This document shows, one piece after another, positions 33,521 through 42,195 of a stretch of DNA of 64,000 bases (within the stretch, counting starts at the first letter, position 1; every line of letters begins with the position of its first letter). The notes beneath the pieces were generated by a model. That model saw nothing but the letters and a program-made list of their open reading frames with translations, was not told the origin of the DNA and made no database searches. Source of the stretch: DASZQY01 sp035548515 (GTDB taxonomy: Bacteria; Pseudomonadota; Alphaproteobacteria; Rhizobiales; Kaistiaceae); contig DASZSW010000032.1 in NCBI GenBank assembly GCA_035548515.1, positions 62,001 to 126,000 of the forward strand, given 5' to 3'. The translations under genes and the position numbers were made by a program.

Positions 33521-34714
33521 ATGCCGACAGCCCCCACCGCCGTGACCGCGGCGCCGCAGCACTACGTGCTGCGCATGTGGCTGTTCTACGCGGGCTACTT
33601 CATCTTCGGCGGCATCTCTACGCCGTTCTTCCCCGTCTGGCTGCAGGCGCGCGGGTTGAGCGAGATCGAGATCGCGCAGGTCATCGCGCTGCCGCAGCTC
33701 ATCCGCGTCTTCATCACGCCACTCGCCGGGATCTACGCGGACCGCGCGCCTAACCGGCGCTTCGCGACCATCAGCATCCTCGTTCCGGCGGCGGTATTGT
33801 TCCTGGCCGCCTACCCGGCACACAGTTTCTGGGCACTGCTGATCGCCACCGGCATCCCGATGACGCTCTACGGCATGGCGCTGCCGCCAGTCGAGGCACT
33901 GGCACTGACCGGGGTGCGCCGCTTTGGCCTCGACTATGGGCGCATGCGTATGGGCGGGTCGGTCGCGTTCATCTTTGCCAACCTCGGTAGCGGTGCGCTG
34001 CTCGGCATCTTTGCGGCCGAGAACATCTACTTCTTCCTGCTGGTCGCCATGTTCCTGTCGGTCGCGATCGCCTTCATCCTGCCGGTAACGCCGCCTGCGA
34101 TCCGTGCACTCGACGATGTAAGCAAGCCGGATGCGCGCTCCTCCCGCGAGGTGCTCGGCAACGTCGCCTTCCTCGTGGTGCTGCTGTCAGTCGGCGCCAT
34201 CCAGGGGAGCCACGCCATCCTCTACTCGTTCGGCAGCATCGAGTGGCATTCGCTGGGTTATGCCTCGTTCCAGATCGGTGCGTTCTGGGCGTTCAGCCTC
34301 GCCTGCGAGATATCGGTGTTCGCGTTCGCCCGGCGACTCGTGGCGTGGCTGGGCGCGCACAATCTGCTGCTGGTCGGCGCGGGCGCGACGGTTGTCCGCT
34401 GGATCCTGTTTCCCCTCGTGCCACCACTGGGCTTTGCCGGTTTCGCGTTCACCATGGCGCTGCACGGGCTGACGTTCGGCGCCACCTACCTCGGGGCGCA
34501 GCAGACGATCGCGCGTATGATCCCCGAGAAGATGACCGCGTCGGCGCAGGGCATCTTCGCCATGATCGGCGGCGTCTCCATGGCGATCGCGACTTCGCTC
34601 GCCGGGCCGATCTACCATGCGCTGGGCATCGACGGATTTTTCGTCATGGCGCCGGTGGCGGCGCTGGCGTTTGTCGCGCTGCTGCTGGTCAAGCGAAGGG
34701 CGTTGGCGGGTTAG
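33521..34714 (+). CDS. MFS transporter, HcaT-like (MFS_1_like)
   Basis: A 397-residue protein with twelve hydrophobic segments. The N-terminal helix LRMWLFYAGYFIFGGISTPF continues to FPVWLQARGLSEIEIAQVIA and the cytoplasmic loop ITPLAGIYADRAPNRR, which matches the 3-phenylpropionate/nucleoside symporter-like branch. TAR-GIS-type variations in the second half (GATYLGAQQTIARMIPE) also fit. Substrate specificity is not determinable. It shares an intergenic terminator region with the convergent giant gene. Confidence 0.88.
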   Translation: MPTAPTAVTAAPQHYVLRMWLFYAGYFIFGGISTPFFPVWLQARGLSEIEIAQVIALPQLIRVFITPLAGIYADRAPNRRFATISILVPAAVLFLAAYPAHSFWALLIATGIPMTLYGMALPPVEALALTGVRRFGLDYGRMRMGGSVAFIFANLGSGALLGIFAAENIYFFLLVAMFLSVAIAFILPVTPPAIRALDDVSKPDARSSREVLGNVAFLVVLLSVGAIQGSHAILYSFGSIEWHSLGYASFQIGAFWAFSLACEISVFAFARRLVAWLGAHNLLLVGAGATVVRWILFPLVPPLGFAGFAFTMALHGLTFGATYLGAQQTIARMIPEKMTASAQGIFAMIGGVSMAIATSLAGPIYHALGIDGFFVMAPVAALAFVALLLVKRRALAG

Positions 34715-34733
34715 GCGCCCCGGCTCCCAAACG

Positions 34734-34755
34734 AAAAGGGCGCCTGCGGCGCCCT
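34734..34755 (-). terminator. intrinsic terminator between MFS and GPR-like genes
   Basis: AGGGCGCC (34737-34744) pairs with GGCGCCCT (34748-34755) over a three-base loop. On the minus strand it is followed by U residues from AAAA at 34734-34737, so it best serves the giant gene; in the plus direction the tail is weak. Confidence 0.75.
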
Positions 34756-34776
34756 CGTATTCGCTGTGATGTCGCC

Positions 34777-37700
34777 TTAGTCGAACCGCCCGCTGGCGTG
34801 GGCCAGCATGGTGTAGACCTTGCCCGTGTCCGACGTGAGATATGCGCCGCCCGCGGCGCGGTCCTTGCCGGACTTGGTGACCTCGGCAAGCAGCTTCTCG
34901 AAATCCGAGACATAGCGATCCACGGCGCTGCGGAAATCGCCGTCGCGTTGATACTTCTTCCGGATCTCGTCGAAGGTCTGCTGGCCCGACAGGGTGTAGA
35001 GGCGGCGGGTGAAGAGATTCTTCTCGCCGCGGCCGTGACGGGCCCAGAGTTCCACCGCCGCGTCGTGATCAATGGCGCGGGCGATGTCAGCCGAGATTGC
35101 GCCGAGACCGCCCGCGGCCGGTGCGGCAGAGCCATTGGTTTCAGCGGCTGGTGCGGCCTCGCGCCGTTCGGCCGGCGCGGGGGTGGGAGTCTCGTCATCG
35201 GTCGACGCACGGCGGAGCAGGTCCGAGACCCAGCCTTCGCCGGCTTCGTCGTTGGCGCTCGGGGTGCGAAGCGCAGCCGGAGCCTGGCGCGGTACGGCGC
35301 GGGCAGGCGACTTGGCGACCGGCACAGGCTGAGCGGCCCCGCCGTTGCCATTCCCGCGGCGGGTTTCCGCGTAGCGGGCAGCGGCCGGCTCGGCGACCGC
35401 GGGGGCGGCAATCGCGACCGGCTCGGTGGCGACCGCGCTGCCTTCGAGGCGGATGCGTGGCTCGCCGAGCGCCGGGCTCGACAAGTCGAGATTCTTGCCA
35501 TGGCGGTTGATGATCTCGGAGAGCTCGGTGAGCGCCTTGATCTGATCGCCAACGACGCGGCGCATGGCCTCGGCGCCTTCGCGCGCCTCTTCCGGCAGCT
35601 CGAGAACACCGCGGCGCAGTTCCTCGCGTGTGACGCTCAGATCGCGCTGCAGGTCCTGCGTCGCCTGACGCATCTCGCGGGAAGCCTCGGCGAAGCGGCG
35701 CGACAGCTCCGTCATCGACTGACCCATGTCGGTGATCATCGCCTTGTTCGCCTCGCGCACGGCGTCCGCGGCCTTGCGGCTTTCGGTGCCGGCCGTGCGG
35801 TTCATCGTCTCGAAGTTGTCGATGACACCCTTGGTGGCGGTCGCCGTGTTCTCCGTCAGCATACGACTGACCGCGGTGGCGCGCTCCTCGGCGGTCTTCA
35901 GCGTCTCGGCGATGATGCGCGTGAACGACTTCATCAGGCCGTCCAGCTCTTCGCTGCGCTGCTTCAGGCCGGCGGTGAGGTTCTCTAGCGCCGGGCGGCG
36001 TTCCTCGACAGTGGTCTGGATCTGGCGATTGACGTCGGCGAGATTGCGCGTGGCGGCGCCGAGCGACGTGCTCTGCTCCTCGAACCGCTTCACGACCGTG
36101 CCGACACCCTCGATGATGTCGCGCGAGACCTCGCGGAGCTTGCCGACCTGGCTGCCGAGCTCGGTGGTGGAAAGCTGCGTCGCTTCCACCGCGTGGCCGA
36201 TGGCGGCCTTGAACTCGGTCGAGCGGGTGGCGAGCTGCGTCTCGATCTTGGCGAGGTTGTCGGACGTTGTACCGAGCAACGCGTTCAGCACGTCGTTCGA
36301 CTGCTTCAGGCGGGTGGAGATGTCGGCGACTTCCGTCTTCAGCGTATTGTTGGTCGCGACGAAGGTGTTGGCGACCTGCTGGCCGCTCGCCATCAGCGTG
36401 CGTGCGGCTTCCTCGCTGCGGGTCGCGACCATCTCGACGACCTGCGCGCCGGTGTTGTTCAGCGTGTGGAGCAGGGCGTTGGAGCGGCCGTCGAGCAAGG
36501 CGGCGAGCTCACCGGAGCGGGCGCCCAGCACCTCATTGAAGTCGCGCGTGCGCACTTCCAGGGCCTCGGTCACGGCATTGGCGCGGGCGCCGAACATGCC
36601 CTCGATCTCGTTGATCGCGCGGCCGAGCACGGTGGAAGCCTCGGCGGCCGACGAACGGATGGAGCGGGTCGCCTCGGTCGAGTCCGTGACCAGGCGCTGC
36701 GTCACATCGGTGACGGTTTCGCGGATCGTCTGGGCGACATCCTCGCTGCGCGCGGCAAGCGAGTCGGTGATCGAATTGGCCCGGTCGGTCAGCGTCTCGG
36801 CAAGCGTCTCGATGCGCGAGGTGAGCTGGCCTCCGACCTCGATCAGGCGGTCGTCGATGAGCGAGGCGAACTCGGTCTGGCCGGACGTGAACGTCTCGGC
36901 GATTTCGCGGGTGCGCTCGATGAGAGTCTGGTTGATCTGGCGCGAGCGGTGGTCCAGCGCCTCCGCGATGCGATGGGCGTTGGACTCCAGCGCCTCGGAG
37001 ACGTCCTCGATCTTGAGGCGGATGCCGTCGCCGAACTGGGACAGCTTGCTCTGCAACGCGGTCTCCATGCCGTGCGCCTGCTCGGAGAGCGAGGTGATCA
37101 GCTCGGGACCGCGCTCGCTGACGAGTTCCGCGATCTTGGAGAAGCGGTTCTCCAGCACCTGGCCGAGCTCGTCGCTGCGGCGCTGGATGACGTCGCCGAA
37201 CTTGGTGCCGGCCTCTATCACCTTGCCGTGGATCGTCTGGCCCTTGTTGTCAATCGCGTCCGCGACCTCGGTGCCGGATTTGATGATCTTTTCGTGGATC
37301 GTGACGCCGCGGCTTTCGATGGCGTTCGCGACATCGCGGCCGGAGGCGAGGATCTTCTGGTGGATCGACGTGCCGCGGCTCTCGATGGCGTCGCCGATGT
37401 GCTGGGTGGCTTCGACGATGGAGTCGTAAATCGCGGTGCCACGGCCCTCGATGGAGTCCGCGATCTCGCGCGACGACGACAGGATGCGCTCGTGGATGGA
37501 GGCGCCGCGCGACTCGATCTCGTTGGCGATCTGGCTGCCGGATTCCACGATGCGCTCGTGGATGGTGTTGCCCTGGTCGATGATGCGGTCGGCGATGCGC
37601 GTGCCGGAATCGACGATGCGCTCGTGGATGGCGCCGGCGCGCGAGGCGACGGTCTCGGCGATCTCGTTGCCGGAAGCGATGATCGTCTCGTTGATCTTCA

Positions 37701-39510
37701 TGCCGCGGACGGCAATGGCCTTGGCGACTTCGCCGCCGACGGAGGCGAGGCGCTGGGTCAGCTCGGCGCTCCGCTCATCGAAGGAGTCATAGACGGAGGT
37801 TGTGGCCGAATTGATCGCCTCGCGGAGCCCATTGGTGCGCGTCTCGATCAGGTTCGCCATGGCTTCGCCGGTCGAGGCGAGGCGCTCGTTCAGTTCGGTG
37901 CCGTTGACGGCAATGGATTCGAAAATGCGGTCGCCGGTGCGCGACAGGCGGTCGGCCAATTCGCCGCCGCGGTTCGTGATGGTCTCGGCGATGCGCGTGC
38001 CGGTCTCGTCGAGCTTGTCGGCGATCTCCTGGCCGCGGAGCGCGAGGTCGACCAGCAGGGAGTCGGCGTTCGACTTCAGCGCCTCGTTCACCTCGGTGAC
38101 GTGCTTGGAAATCGTCGCGGCGGCCATGTTGCCGGTCTCGCTGATCGATTTCGTGATGTCTTCGGTGCGGCCCTCGAAACCGGCGATCAGTTCGGCGCCG
38201 ACTGTGGAGAGGGTGTCGTTCACCTCCTGGCCGCGCTCGGCAATGGTGTCGGCCATGGCGCGTCCGGTGGAGGACAGCGTCTCGTTGATCTCGGACGAGC
38301 GGGCGAGCAGCGCGTCAGTGACCTCGGCGCCGGTCTGGGCGAGGGAGACGGCGACGTCGCTGACGGTATCGGCCAGGCGCGAGACGAGATCCTCGCCGCG
38401 GGCGGAGAGCTGGTCGACCATCGCCTCACCGGCGCTGCCCAGCGCCGCGGTGATCTGCTCGCCGCGGTCGGTGAGCGCTGCGGTAATGCGGTTGCCGGCG
38501 GTGGTGACGTTGTCGGCGATGGATTCCGACGCGATGCGGAGATCCTTCGACAGGGCCTCCTGCGCCGACACGATCGACGTGCGGACGCGCTCGGAGTTGA
38601 TGACGATCGCCTCGCGCTGGCCGGCGAGGTCGTCGATGAGCGCGCGCATGCGCGTCTCGTTGTCGGAGTACGACCGCTCCAGAGCGGCGACTTCGTTGTG
38701 CACCAGCAGCTCGAGCTCGGAGGCGCGGGCGAGCGCGCGCTCGATGCCATCGCCGACGGCGGCAACCTCGCGGCGTACCGCCTGGCTGACGTTGATGACG
38801 GCGTCGGTCGCCATGTTTTCCGGCTCGGACAGGCGCGCGGCCATTTCCGAGACCGAGCGGGCGACGTAGCGCAGCTCCTGCGTCCGCCACATCGTCGATG
38901 CAAAGGCCCATATCAGGCCGACCGGTACGAACAGGAAGAGCGCGACGTTGAGGAAGCGCGGATTGGTGAAGATGTCGCCGCCCTCACCGAAGATGCCGCC
39001 GGTCGACAGGGCATAGATGACGACAAAGATTGCCCAGGCGACCGAGAGGACCGTGGCCGTCGGATAGATCAGCCGCGAGGGCCGGCGCATCGGGCCGGCA
39101 ACGGTGCGACGATCGTCGTTGGCGGCGAAGCGGCTGCGACGCTGCTCGGCGGCGCGGGCGCGAACCGGATTGACTGGGGCAGGCGCCGGCTCGGTCGGGC
39201 CTTCGGCGAAGGTGCGCGGCGGCGGATCGCGGCGCGGTTCTTCGGCCGCACGGCGCGCTTCCTCACGGGGACGCGGCGGCTGGATGTTCGAATCTCCGCG
39301 GCGGGGCGGAGCGGGGACGCGCGGCTGCTCCGGGCGGCGCTGGCTGGCGCTGGAACGGGCATCGCTCGCGCGCGGGGCGCGGCGCGCATCCTCCGCGGCA
39401 TCGTTGGTCGCGATGGCGTCATCCTCGGGCGTACTGTCGAGGCGCAGGGCTTCTTCGACCGCCGAGAGGGCCGCGTCGTTGGGGTTTTTGGTCCTGGGGG
39501 TAGTCGCCAT
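34777..39510 (-). CDS. giant coiled-coil membrane protein, growth pole ring (GPR/RgsE)-like
   Basis: The product has 1577 residues from ATG 39510. Residues 1-145 are disordered and Pro/Arg/Ala-rich. Two membrane helices follow at about 152-169 (ATVLSVAWAIFVVIYALS) and 187-205. The next roughly 1150 residues are almost entirely helical and made of degenerate 22-residue repeats such as IESRGASIHERILSSSREIADS, IEGRGTAIYDSIVEA and IESRGTSIHQKILASGRDVANA, the apolipoprotein A1/A4/E periodicity. An Ala/Pro linker precedes a compact C-terminal domain (about 1480-1577, DHDAAVELWARHGRGEKNLF). This architecture is that of Agrobacterium GPR and S. meliloti RgsE, essential polar-growth proteins. It is shorter than the roughly 2100-residue Agrobacterium protein. 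Membership is inferred from architecture. Confidence 0.8.
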   Translation of the reverse strand: MATTPRTKNPNDAALSAVEEALRLDSTPEDDAIATNDAAEDARRAPRASDARSSASQRRPEQPRVPAPPRRGDSNIQPPRPREEARRAAEEPRRDPPPRTFAEGPTEPAPAPVNPVRARAAEQRRSRFAANDDRRTVAGPMRRPSRLIYPTATVLSVAWAIFVVIYALSTGGIFGEGGDIFTNPRFLNVALFLFVPVGLIWAFASTMWRTQELRYVARSVSEMAARLSEPENMATDAVINVSQAVRREVAAVGDGIERALARASELELLVHNEVAALERSYSDNETRMRALIDDLAGQREAIVINSERVRTSIVSAQEALSKDLRIASESIADNVTTAGNRITAALTDRGEQITAALGSAGEAMVDQLSARGEDLVSRLADTVSDVAVSLAQTGAEVTDALLARSSEINETLSSTGRAMADTIAERGQEVNDTLSTVGAELIAGFEGRTEDITKSISETGNMAAATISKHVTEVNEALKSNADSLLVDLALRGQEIADKLDETGTRIAETITNRGGELADRLSRTGDRIFESIAVNGTELNERLASTGEAMANLIETRTNGLREAINSATTSVYDSFDERSAELTQRLASVGGEVAKAIAVRGMKINETIIASGNEIAETVASRAGAIHERIVDSGTRIADRIIDQGNTIHERIVESGSQIANEIESRGASIHERILSSSREIADSIEGRGTAIYDSIVEATQHIGDAIESRGTSIHQKILASGRDVANAIESRGVTIHEKIIKSGTEVADAIDNKGQTIHGKVIEAGTKFGDVIQRRSDELGQVLENRFSKIAELVSERGPELITSLSEQAHGMETALQSKLSQFGDGIRLKIEDVSEALESNAHRIAEALDHRSRQINQTLIERTREIAETFTSGQTEFASLIDDRLIEVGGQLTSRIETLAETLTDRANSITDSLAARSEDVAQTIRETVTDVTQRLVTDSTEATRSIRSSAAEASTVLGRAINEIEGMFGARANAVTEALEVRTRDFNEVLGARSGELAALLDGRSNALLHTLNNTGAQVVEMVATRSEEAARTLMASGQQVANTFVATNNTLKTEVADISTRLKQSNDVLNALLGTTSDNLAKIETQLATRSTEFKAAIGHAVEATQLSTTELGSQVGKLREVSRDIIEGVGTVVKRFEEQSTSLGAATRNLADVNRQIQTTVEERRPALENLTAGLKQRSEELDGLMKSFTRIIAETLKTAEERATAVSRMLTENTATATKGVIDNFETMNRTAGTESRKAADAVREANKAMITDMGQSMTELSRRFAEASREMRQATQDLQRDLSVTREELRRGVLELPEEAREGAEAMRRVVGDQIKALTELSEIINRHGKNLDLSSPALGEPRIRLEGSAVATEPVAIAAPAVAEPAAARYAETRRGNGNGGAAQPVPVAKSPARAVPRQAPAALRTPSANDEAGEGWVSDLLRRASTDDETPTPAPAERREAAPAAETNGSAAPAAGGLGAISADIARAIDHDAAVELWARHGRGEKNLFTRRLYTLSGQQTFDEIRKKYQRDGDFRSAVDRYVSDFEKLLAEVTKSGKDRAAGGAYLTSDTGKVYTMLAHASGRFD
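37170..37680 (-). repeat. 66-bp coding repeats (22-residue units) in the GPR-like gene
   Basis: Consecutive units begin IESRGASIHERI, IEGRGTAIYDSI, IESRGTSIHQKI, IESRGVTIHEKI and IDNKGQTIHGKV, each exactly 22 residues (66 bases) apart. This is the most regular block of a repeat field that continues in more degenerate form across much of the gene. The near-identical units at DNA level could allow recombination or assembly collapse. Confidence 0.8.
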
Positions 39511-40048
39511 TACAGTCCGCCTCGCGCCGTACTCAAAACCTCGTCGGGCTCGCCGGGCACCGTGTGACGCCCGGCAAGCGCGCAAGCATCAGCCGCGAGA
39601 TCGAGGCGTGCGGATCGCCCTCCGCACAACGTCCCTCCCGCGGCGCACGCCGCGCAAAGACTGGCAAAACTGACCAGTCCGGGTGGCCTCCACCCATGCC
39701 GCTAAATCATCCTAGTGGCACATTCATGGCAGAGGAACCCGGAATCTGCGAGCCTTCACCGCTAAGACCGTAAATGGGTTCAAGAACATGCCGCAGAGCC
39801 CTCCACTCCCTCTCGAACGTGGCGCCATAACTGCCGAACAATAGGGGCTCTTTGGCCATCGTTTTGCGCCGGTACGGGAGCGCGCTTTGGCTCTCCGGGG
39901 TCGGTGGACAATGCGGTGGAAAACTTATCCGGCACCGCGTGTGCGGCGCGGCAAATCCTTGCGAAAATGGCGGCCCTCGGACGAAGCCTCGAAATCTCGC
40001 TGCGACTGGTATTGCAGTCGCATGGGCCGCGTCCGCGCCAGGATCCAG
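39511..40048. other. intergenic region without a recognisable gene
   Basis: This is the largest gap in the window, together with the regulatory sites at 40049-40105. Short open frames here start with poor signals and show no protein-like composition. The left part should hold the promoter of the giant gene. A hairpin GCGGTG (39913-39918) / CACCGC (39933-39938) is visible, but nothing identifies a small RNA. I see no repeat, tRNA or mobile element. Confidence 0.5.
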
Positions 40049-40064
40049 TTGTGACCCGTCACAA
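40049..40064. promoter_or_regulatory. dyad-symmetric operator-like site TTGTGAC-N2-GTCACAA
   Basis: TTGTGAC (40049-40055) and GTCACAA (40058-40064) are perfect inverted repeats separated by two bases. The half-site TGTGA/TCACA is that of Crp-type regulators, but the N4 spacing between the pentamers is shorter than the N6 of E. coli Crp sites and equals that of Fnr/FixK boxes. It lies 97 bases before the Hpt gene. Confidence 0.45.
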
Positions 40065-40090
40065 TCAAGGATTGCCGGGTACCGCTGTCG

Positions 40091-40105
40091 TTAACCTTGT
40101 CTTAA
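40091..40105. promoter_or_regulatory. CtrA-type binding site TTAA-N7-TTAA
   Basis: TTAA (40091-40094), seven bases, then TTAA (40102-40105) is an exact match to the alphaproteobacterial CtrA consensus, including the preferred CC after the first half-site. It is 56 bases upstream of the Hpt-domain gene start, a normal position for control of its promoter. CtrA itself is not encoded here, but its upstream kinase CckA is (53670-56204). Confidence 0.6.
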
Positions 40106-40160
40106 GATTCCCGGGGTGTTGCTCAGTGGAGACGCCGCCGCTGATCCACATTCCTGGCCC

Positions 40161-40478
40161 ATGAACTCCACCATCGCGCATCCGCCTGTCGAGCTTGAAC
40201 ATCTTCTGCGTCAGGCGGGAGGCAGTGAGAAGCTGGCTCGTGAGGTGCTGCAGATGTTCGCCGAAGGCACCGTCGGCGACTTCGCGCGGCTTCGGCAGGT
40301 AAACGGTGCCGAGCGGCGCGAGGCGGCTCATCTGATCTTGGGCTCGGCGCGCGCGATCGGGGCGCGAGCCGTGGCGAGCGCGGCCGCCGCGGTCGAAGCC
40401 GGTGACCAGAATCTTTCCAGACTGGAAGCCGCGCTTGCCGAGGCGCGTACCTTCATCGCCGCATACCTCGCTGGTTGA
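40161..40478 (+). CDS. small Hpt (histidine phosphotransfer)-like protein
   Basis: A 105-residue, all-helical protein starting at ATG 40161. The helix REAAHLILGSARAIGARAVAS matches the Hpt core (consensus His-x-Leu-Lys-Gly-Ser-Ala...Gly-Ala) with the phospho-accepting His in AAHLILGSAR. The usual Lys after it is replaced by Leu. The preceding helix, LREAGG-like (LLRQAGGSEKLAREVLQMF), also fits the family. It should be a cytoplasmic phosphorelay component, but without the Lys its activity is uncertain. A CtrA box and a dyad element lie in its promoter region, linking it to the cell-cycle network by inference. Confidence 0.65.
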   Translation: MNSTIAHPPVELEHLLRQAGGSEKLAREVLQMFAEGTVGDFARLRQVNGAERREAAHLILGSARAIGARAVASAAAAVEAGDQNLSRLEAALAEARTFIAAYLAG

Positions 40479-40549
40479 GGCGGACTGGCAGCGCCGGACG
40501 AAATCGCCTATAGACCCCGCGAATTTCCTGCCCGGACTCGCACGAACCC

Positions 40550-40870
40550 TTGGCCAAGATCACCTACATCGACACGACCGGCACGCGCCACGAAGTGGAG
40601 GCGGAGAACGGTTCGACGGTTATGGAGAACGCCATCCGCAACGGTGTACCCGGCATCGAAGCCGAGTGCGGCGGTGCTTGTGCCTGTGCGACGTGCCACG
40701 TCTACGTCGACGAAGCCTTCAAGGACATCGTCGGGTCGCCGGAGCCGATGGAAGAAGACATGCTCGACTTCGCCTTCGACGTCAGGCCGACCTCGCGCCT
40801 TTCCTGCCAGATCCGTGTGCGTGACGAGCTGGATGGCCTCGTCGTGACCGTGCCCGAGCGGCAAGGTTAA
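40550..40870 (+). CDS. 2Fe-2S ferredoxin, adrenodoxin type
   Basis: A 106-residue ferredoxin with a TTG start (MAKITYIDTTGTRHEVEAEN). The cluster ligands are Cys40, Cys46, Cys49 (pattern C-x5-C-x2-C in ECGGACACATCHVYV) and Cys86 in RLSCQIRV; Cys44 is an extra. The EEDMLDFAFD acidic helix is the partner-binding region of adrenodoxin-like proteins. It probably carries electrons for P450s, Fe-S assembly or oxygenases. A ferredoxin reductase gene follows after 92 bases on the same strand. Confidence 0.92.
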   Translation: MAKITYIDTTGTRHEVEAENGSTVMENAIRNGVPGIEAECGGACACATCHVYVDEAFKDIVGSPEPMEEDMLDFAFDVRPTSRLSCQIRVRDELDGLVVTVPERQG

Positions 40871-40962
40871 CTCCGGCAGCGCGCTTCCCTGCAACAATGT
40901 TGCTTGGAAGCAGCGTGCCAAGCGGATAACTGTCCCGCCAAAATGGCCGGGAAGATATCGGA

Positions 40963-42009
40963 ATGAACGACGCTTCGCCCATCGGCAGCACCATCGAAAC
41001 GGACGTCATCATCGTCGGCGCGGGGCCGGTCGGCCTGTTCGCCGTGTTCGAGCTCGGCCTGCTCGACATCAAATGCGCGCTGGTCGACATCCTCGACAAG
41101 CCGGGCGGGCAGTGCGCCGAGCTCTATCCCGAGAAGCCGATCTACGACATTCCGGGCTACCCGATCATCACCGGCGAGGGGCTGGTCGAAAAGCTGCTCG
41201 AGCAGATCAAGCCGTTCAACCCGAGCTTCCATCTCGGGCAGATGGTCGAGTCGTTGTCGCGCGAAGCCGATGGTCGCTTCCGCCTCACCACGGATGCCGG
41301 CACGACGTTCCTCGGCAAGGTCGTCGTCATCGCGGCGGGCGGCGGCTCGTTCCAGCCGAAGCGGCCGCCGGTGCCGGGCATTGAGGCGTATGAGGGGACC
41401 TCGGTCCACTATGCCGTCCGCCGCATGGAAGATTTCCGCGGCCATGACGTCCTGATTGTGGGCGGCGGCGATTCCGCGCTCGACTGGACGCTGAACCTGC
41501 AGCCGCTGGCGAAGTCGCTGACGCTGCTTCATCGGCGCGATGAATTCCGCGCCGCACCGGACAGCGTCCGCAAGATGCGCGAACTGGTCGAGGCCGGCAA
41601 AGTGAAGCTGGCGCTGGGCCAGGTCAGCGGGCTCAAGGGCGAGGCCGGGCAGGTGACCCACGCGGTCGTGAAGGGAACCGACGGTGCCGAGGTCCATCAC
41701 GAGACGACGCGCATACTGCCGTTCTTCGGGCTGACCATGAAGCTCGGGCCGGTCGCCAACTGGGGGATCAATCTCGACGAGAACCTGATCCCGGTCGACA
41801 CCGAGAAGTTCGCGACCTCGGAGCCCGGCATCTTCGCGATCGGCGACATCAACACCTATCCAGGCAAGATCAAGCTGATCCTGTGCGGCTTCCACGAGGC
41901 CGCGCTGATGGCGCAGGCCGCCGTCCACATCGTCTTCCCGGAGAAGCGCGTCGTGTTCCAGTACACGACGTCCAGCTCGAGCCTGCAGAAGAAGCTCGGG
42001 GTGATCTAG
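40963..42009 (+). CDS. ferredoxin--NADP+ reductase, thioredoxin reductase-like type
   Basis: A 348-residue flavoprotein. It has the FAD fingerprint VIIVGAGPVGLFAVFELG, the NADPH fingerprint VLIVGGGDSALDW and the final FAD site IFAIGDINTYPGKIKLILCG with an ATG-like stretch. No CxxC pair is present where thioredoxin reductase has one, which, with the extended C-terminus (FQYTTSSSSLQKKLG), identifies the TrxR-like ferredoxin-NADP+ reductase of rhizobia and Bacillus. It is directly downstream of the 2Fe-2S ferredoxin, its likely partner. Confidence 0.92.
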   Translation: MNDASPIGSTIETDVIIVGAGPVGLFAVFELGLLDIKCALVDILDKPGGQCAELYPEKPIYDIPGYPIITGEGLVEKLLEQIKPFNPSFHLGQMVESLSREADGRFRLTTDAGTTFLGKVVVIAAGGGSFQPKRPPVPGIEAYEGTSVHYAVRRMEDFRGHDVLIVGGGDSALDWTLNLQPLAKSLTLLHRRDEFRAAPDSVRKMRELVEAGKVKLALGQVSGLKGEAGQVTHAVVKGTDGAEVHHETTRILPFFGLTMKLGPVANWGINLDENLIPVDTEKFATSEPGIFAIGDINTYPGKIKLILCGFHEAALMAQAAVHIVFPEKRVVFQYTTSSSSLQKKLGVI

Positions 42010-42052
42010 GCGGGTTGGGCAGTTGCCGCTTACGCCAGCTCAGTTGCTGACT

Positions 42053-42145
42053 GTCGTCCCCGCGAAGGCGGGGACCCAGTATCCGCCGCGATGACCGTAC
42101 TTAGACCGACGGTGGTTACTGGATCCCCGCTTTCGCGGGGATGAC
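42053..42145. repeat. REP-like inverted repeat pair
   Basis: One unit, GTCCCCGCGAAGGCGGGGAC with TACTGG-type flanks (42053-42081), is followed 35 bases later by an inverted copy, GATCCCCGCTTTCGCGGGGA (42117-42145). Each unit is itself a GC-rich palindrome. Together they could form one long hairpin between the reductase gene and the convergent HxlR gene. This is a common dispersed intergenic element type of alphaproteobacteria and may act as a bidirectional terminator. Confidence 0.75.
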
Positions 42146-42195
42146 CGTAGAGAGGGCGCGGGCGCGGTCTGCCCGTCAAGCCACCAGCCTACGAA

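Noticed and set aside
36193..39567. A very long open frame (over 1100 codons) on the plus strand opposite the giant gene
   Set aside because: It is antisense to the repetitive helical gene, whose GC-rich third positions remove stops on the opposite strand. Its translation is low complexity and matches no protein pattern.
39913..39938. Hairpin and the ACTTATCC sequence in the large gap considered as a DnaA box or small RNA
   Set aside because: It does not match TTATNCACA, there is no cluster of such boxes and no AT-rich unwinding region. The hairpin stem is only six bases long.
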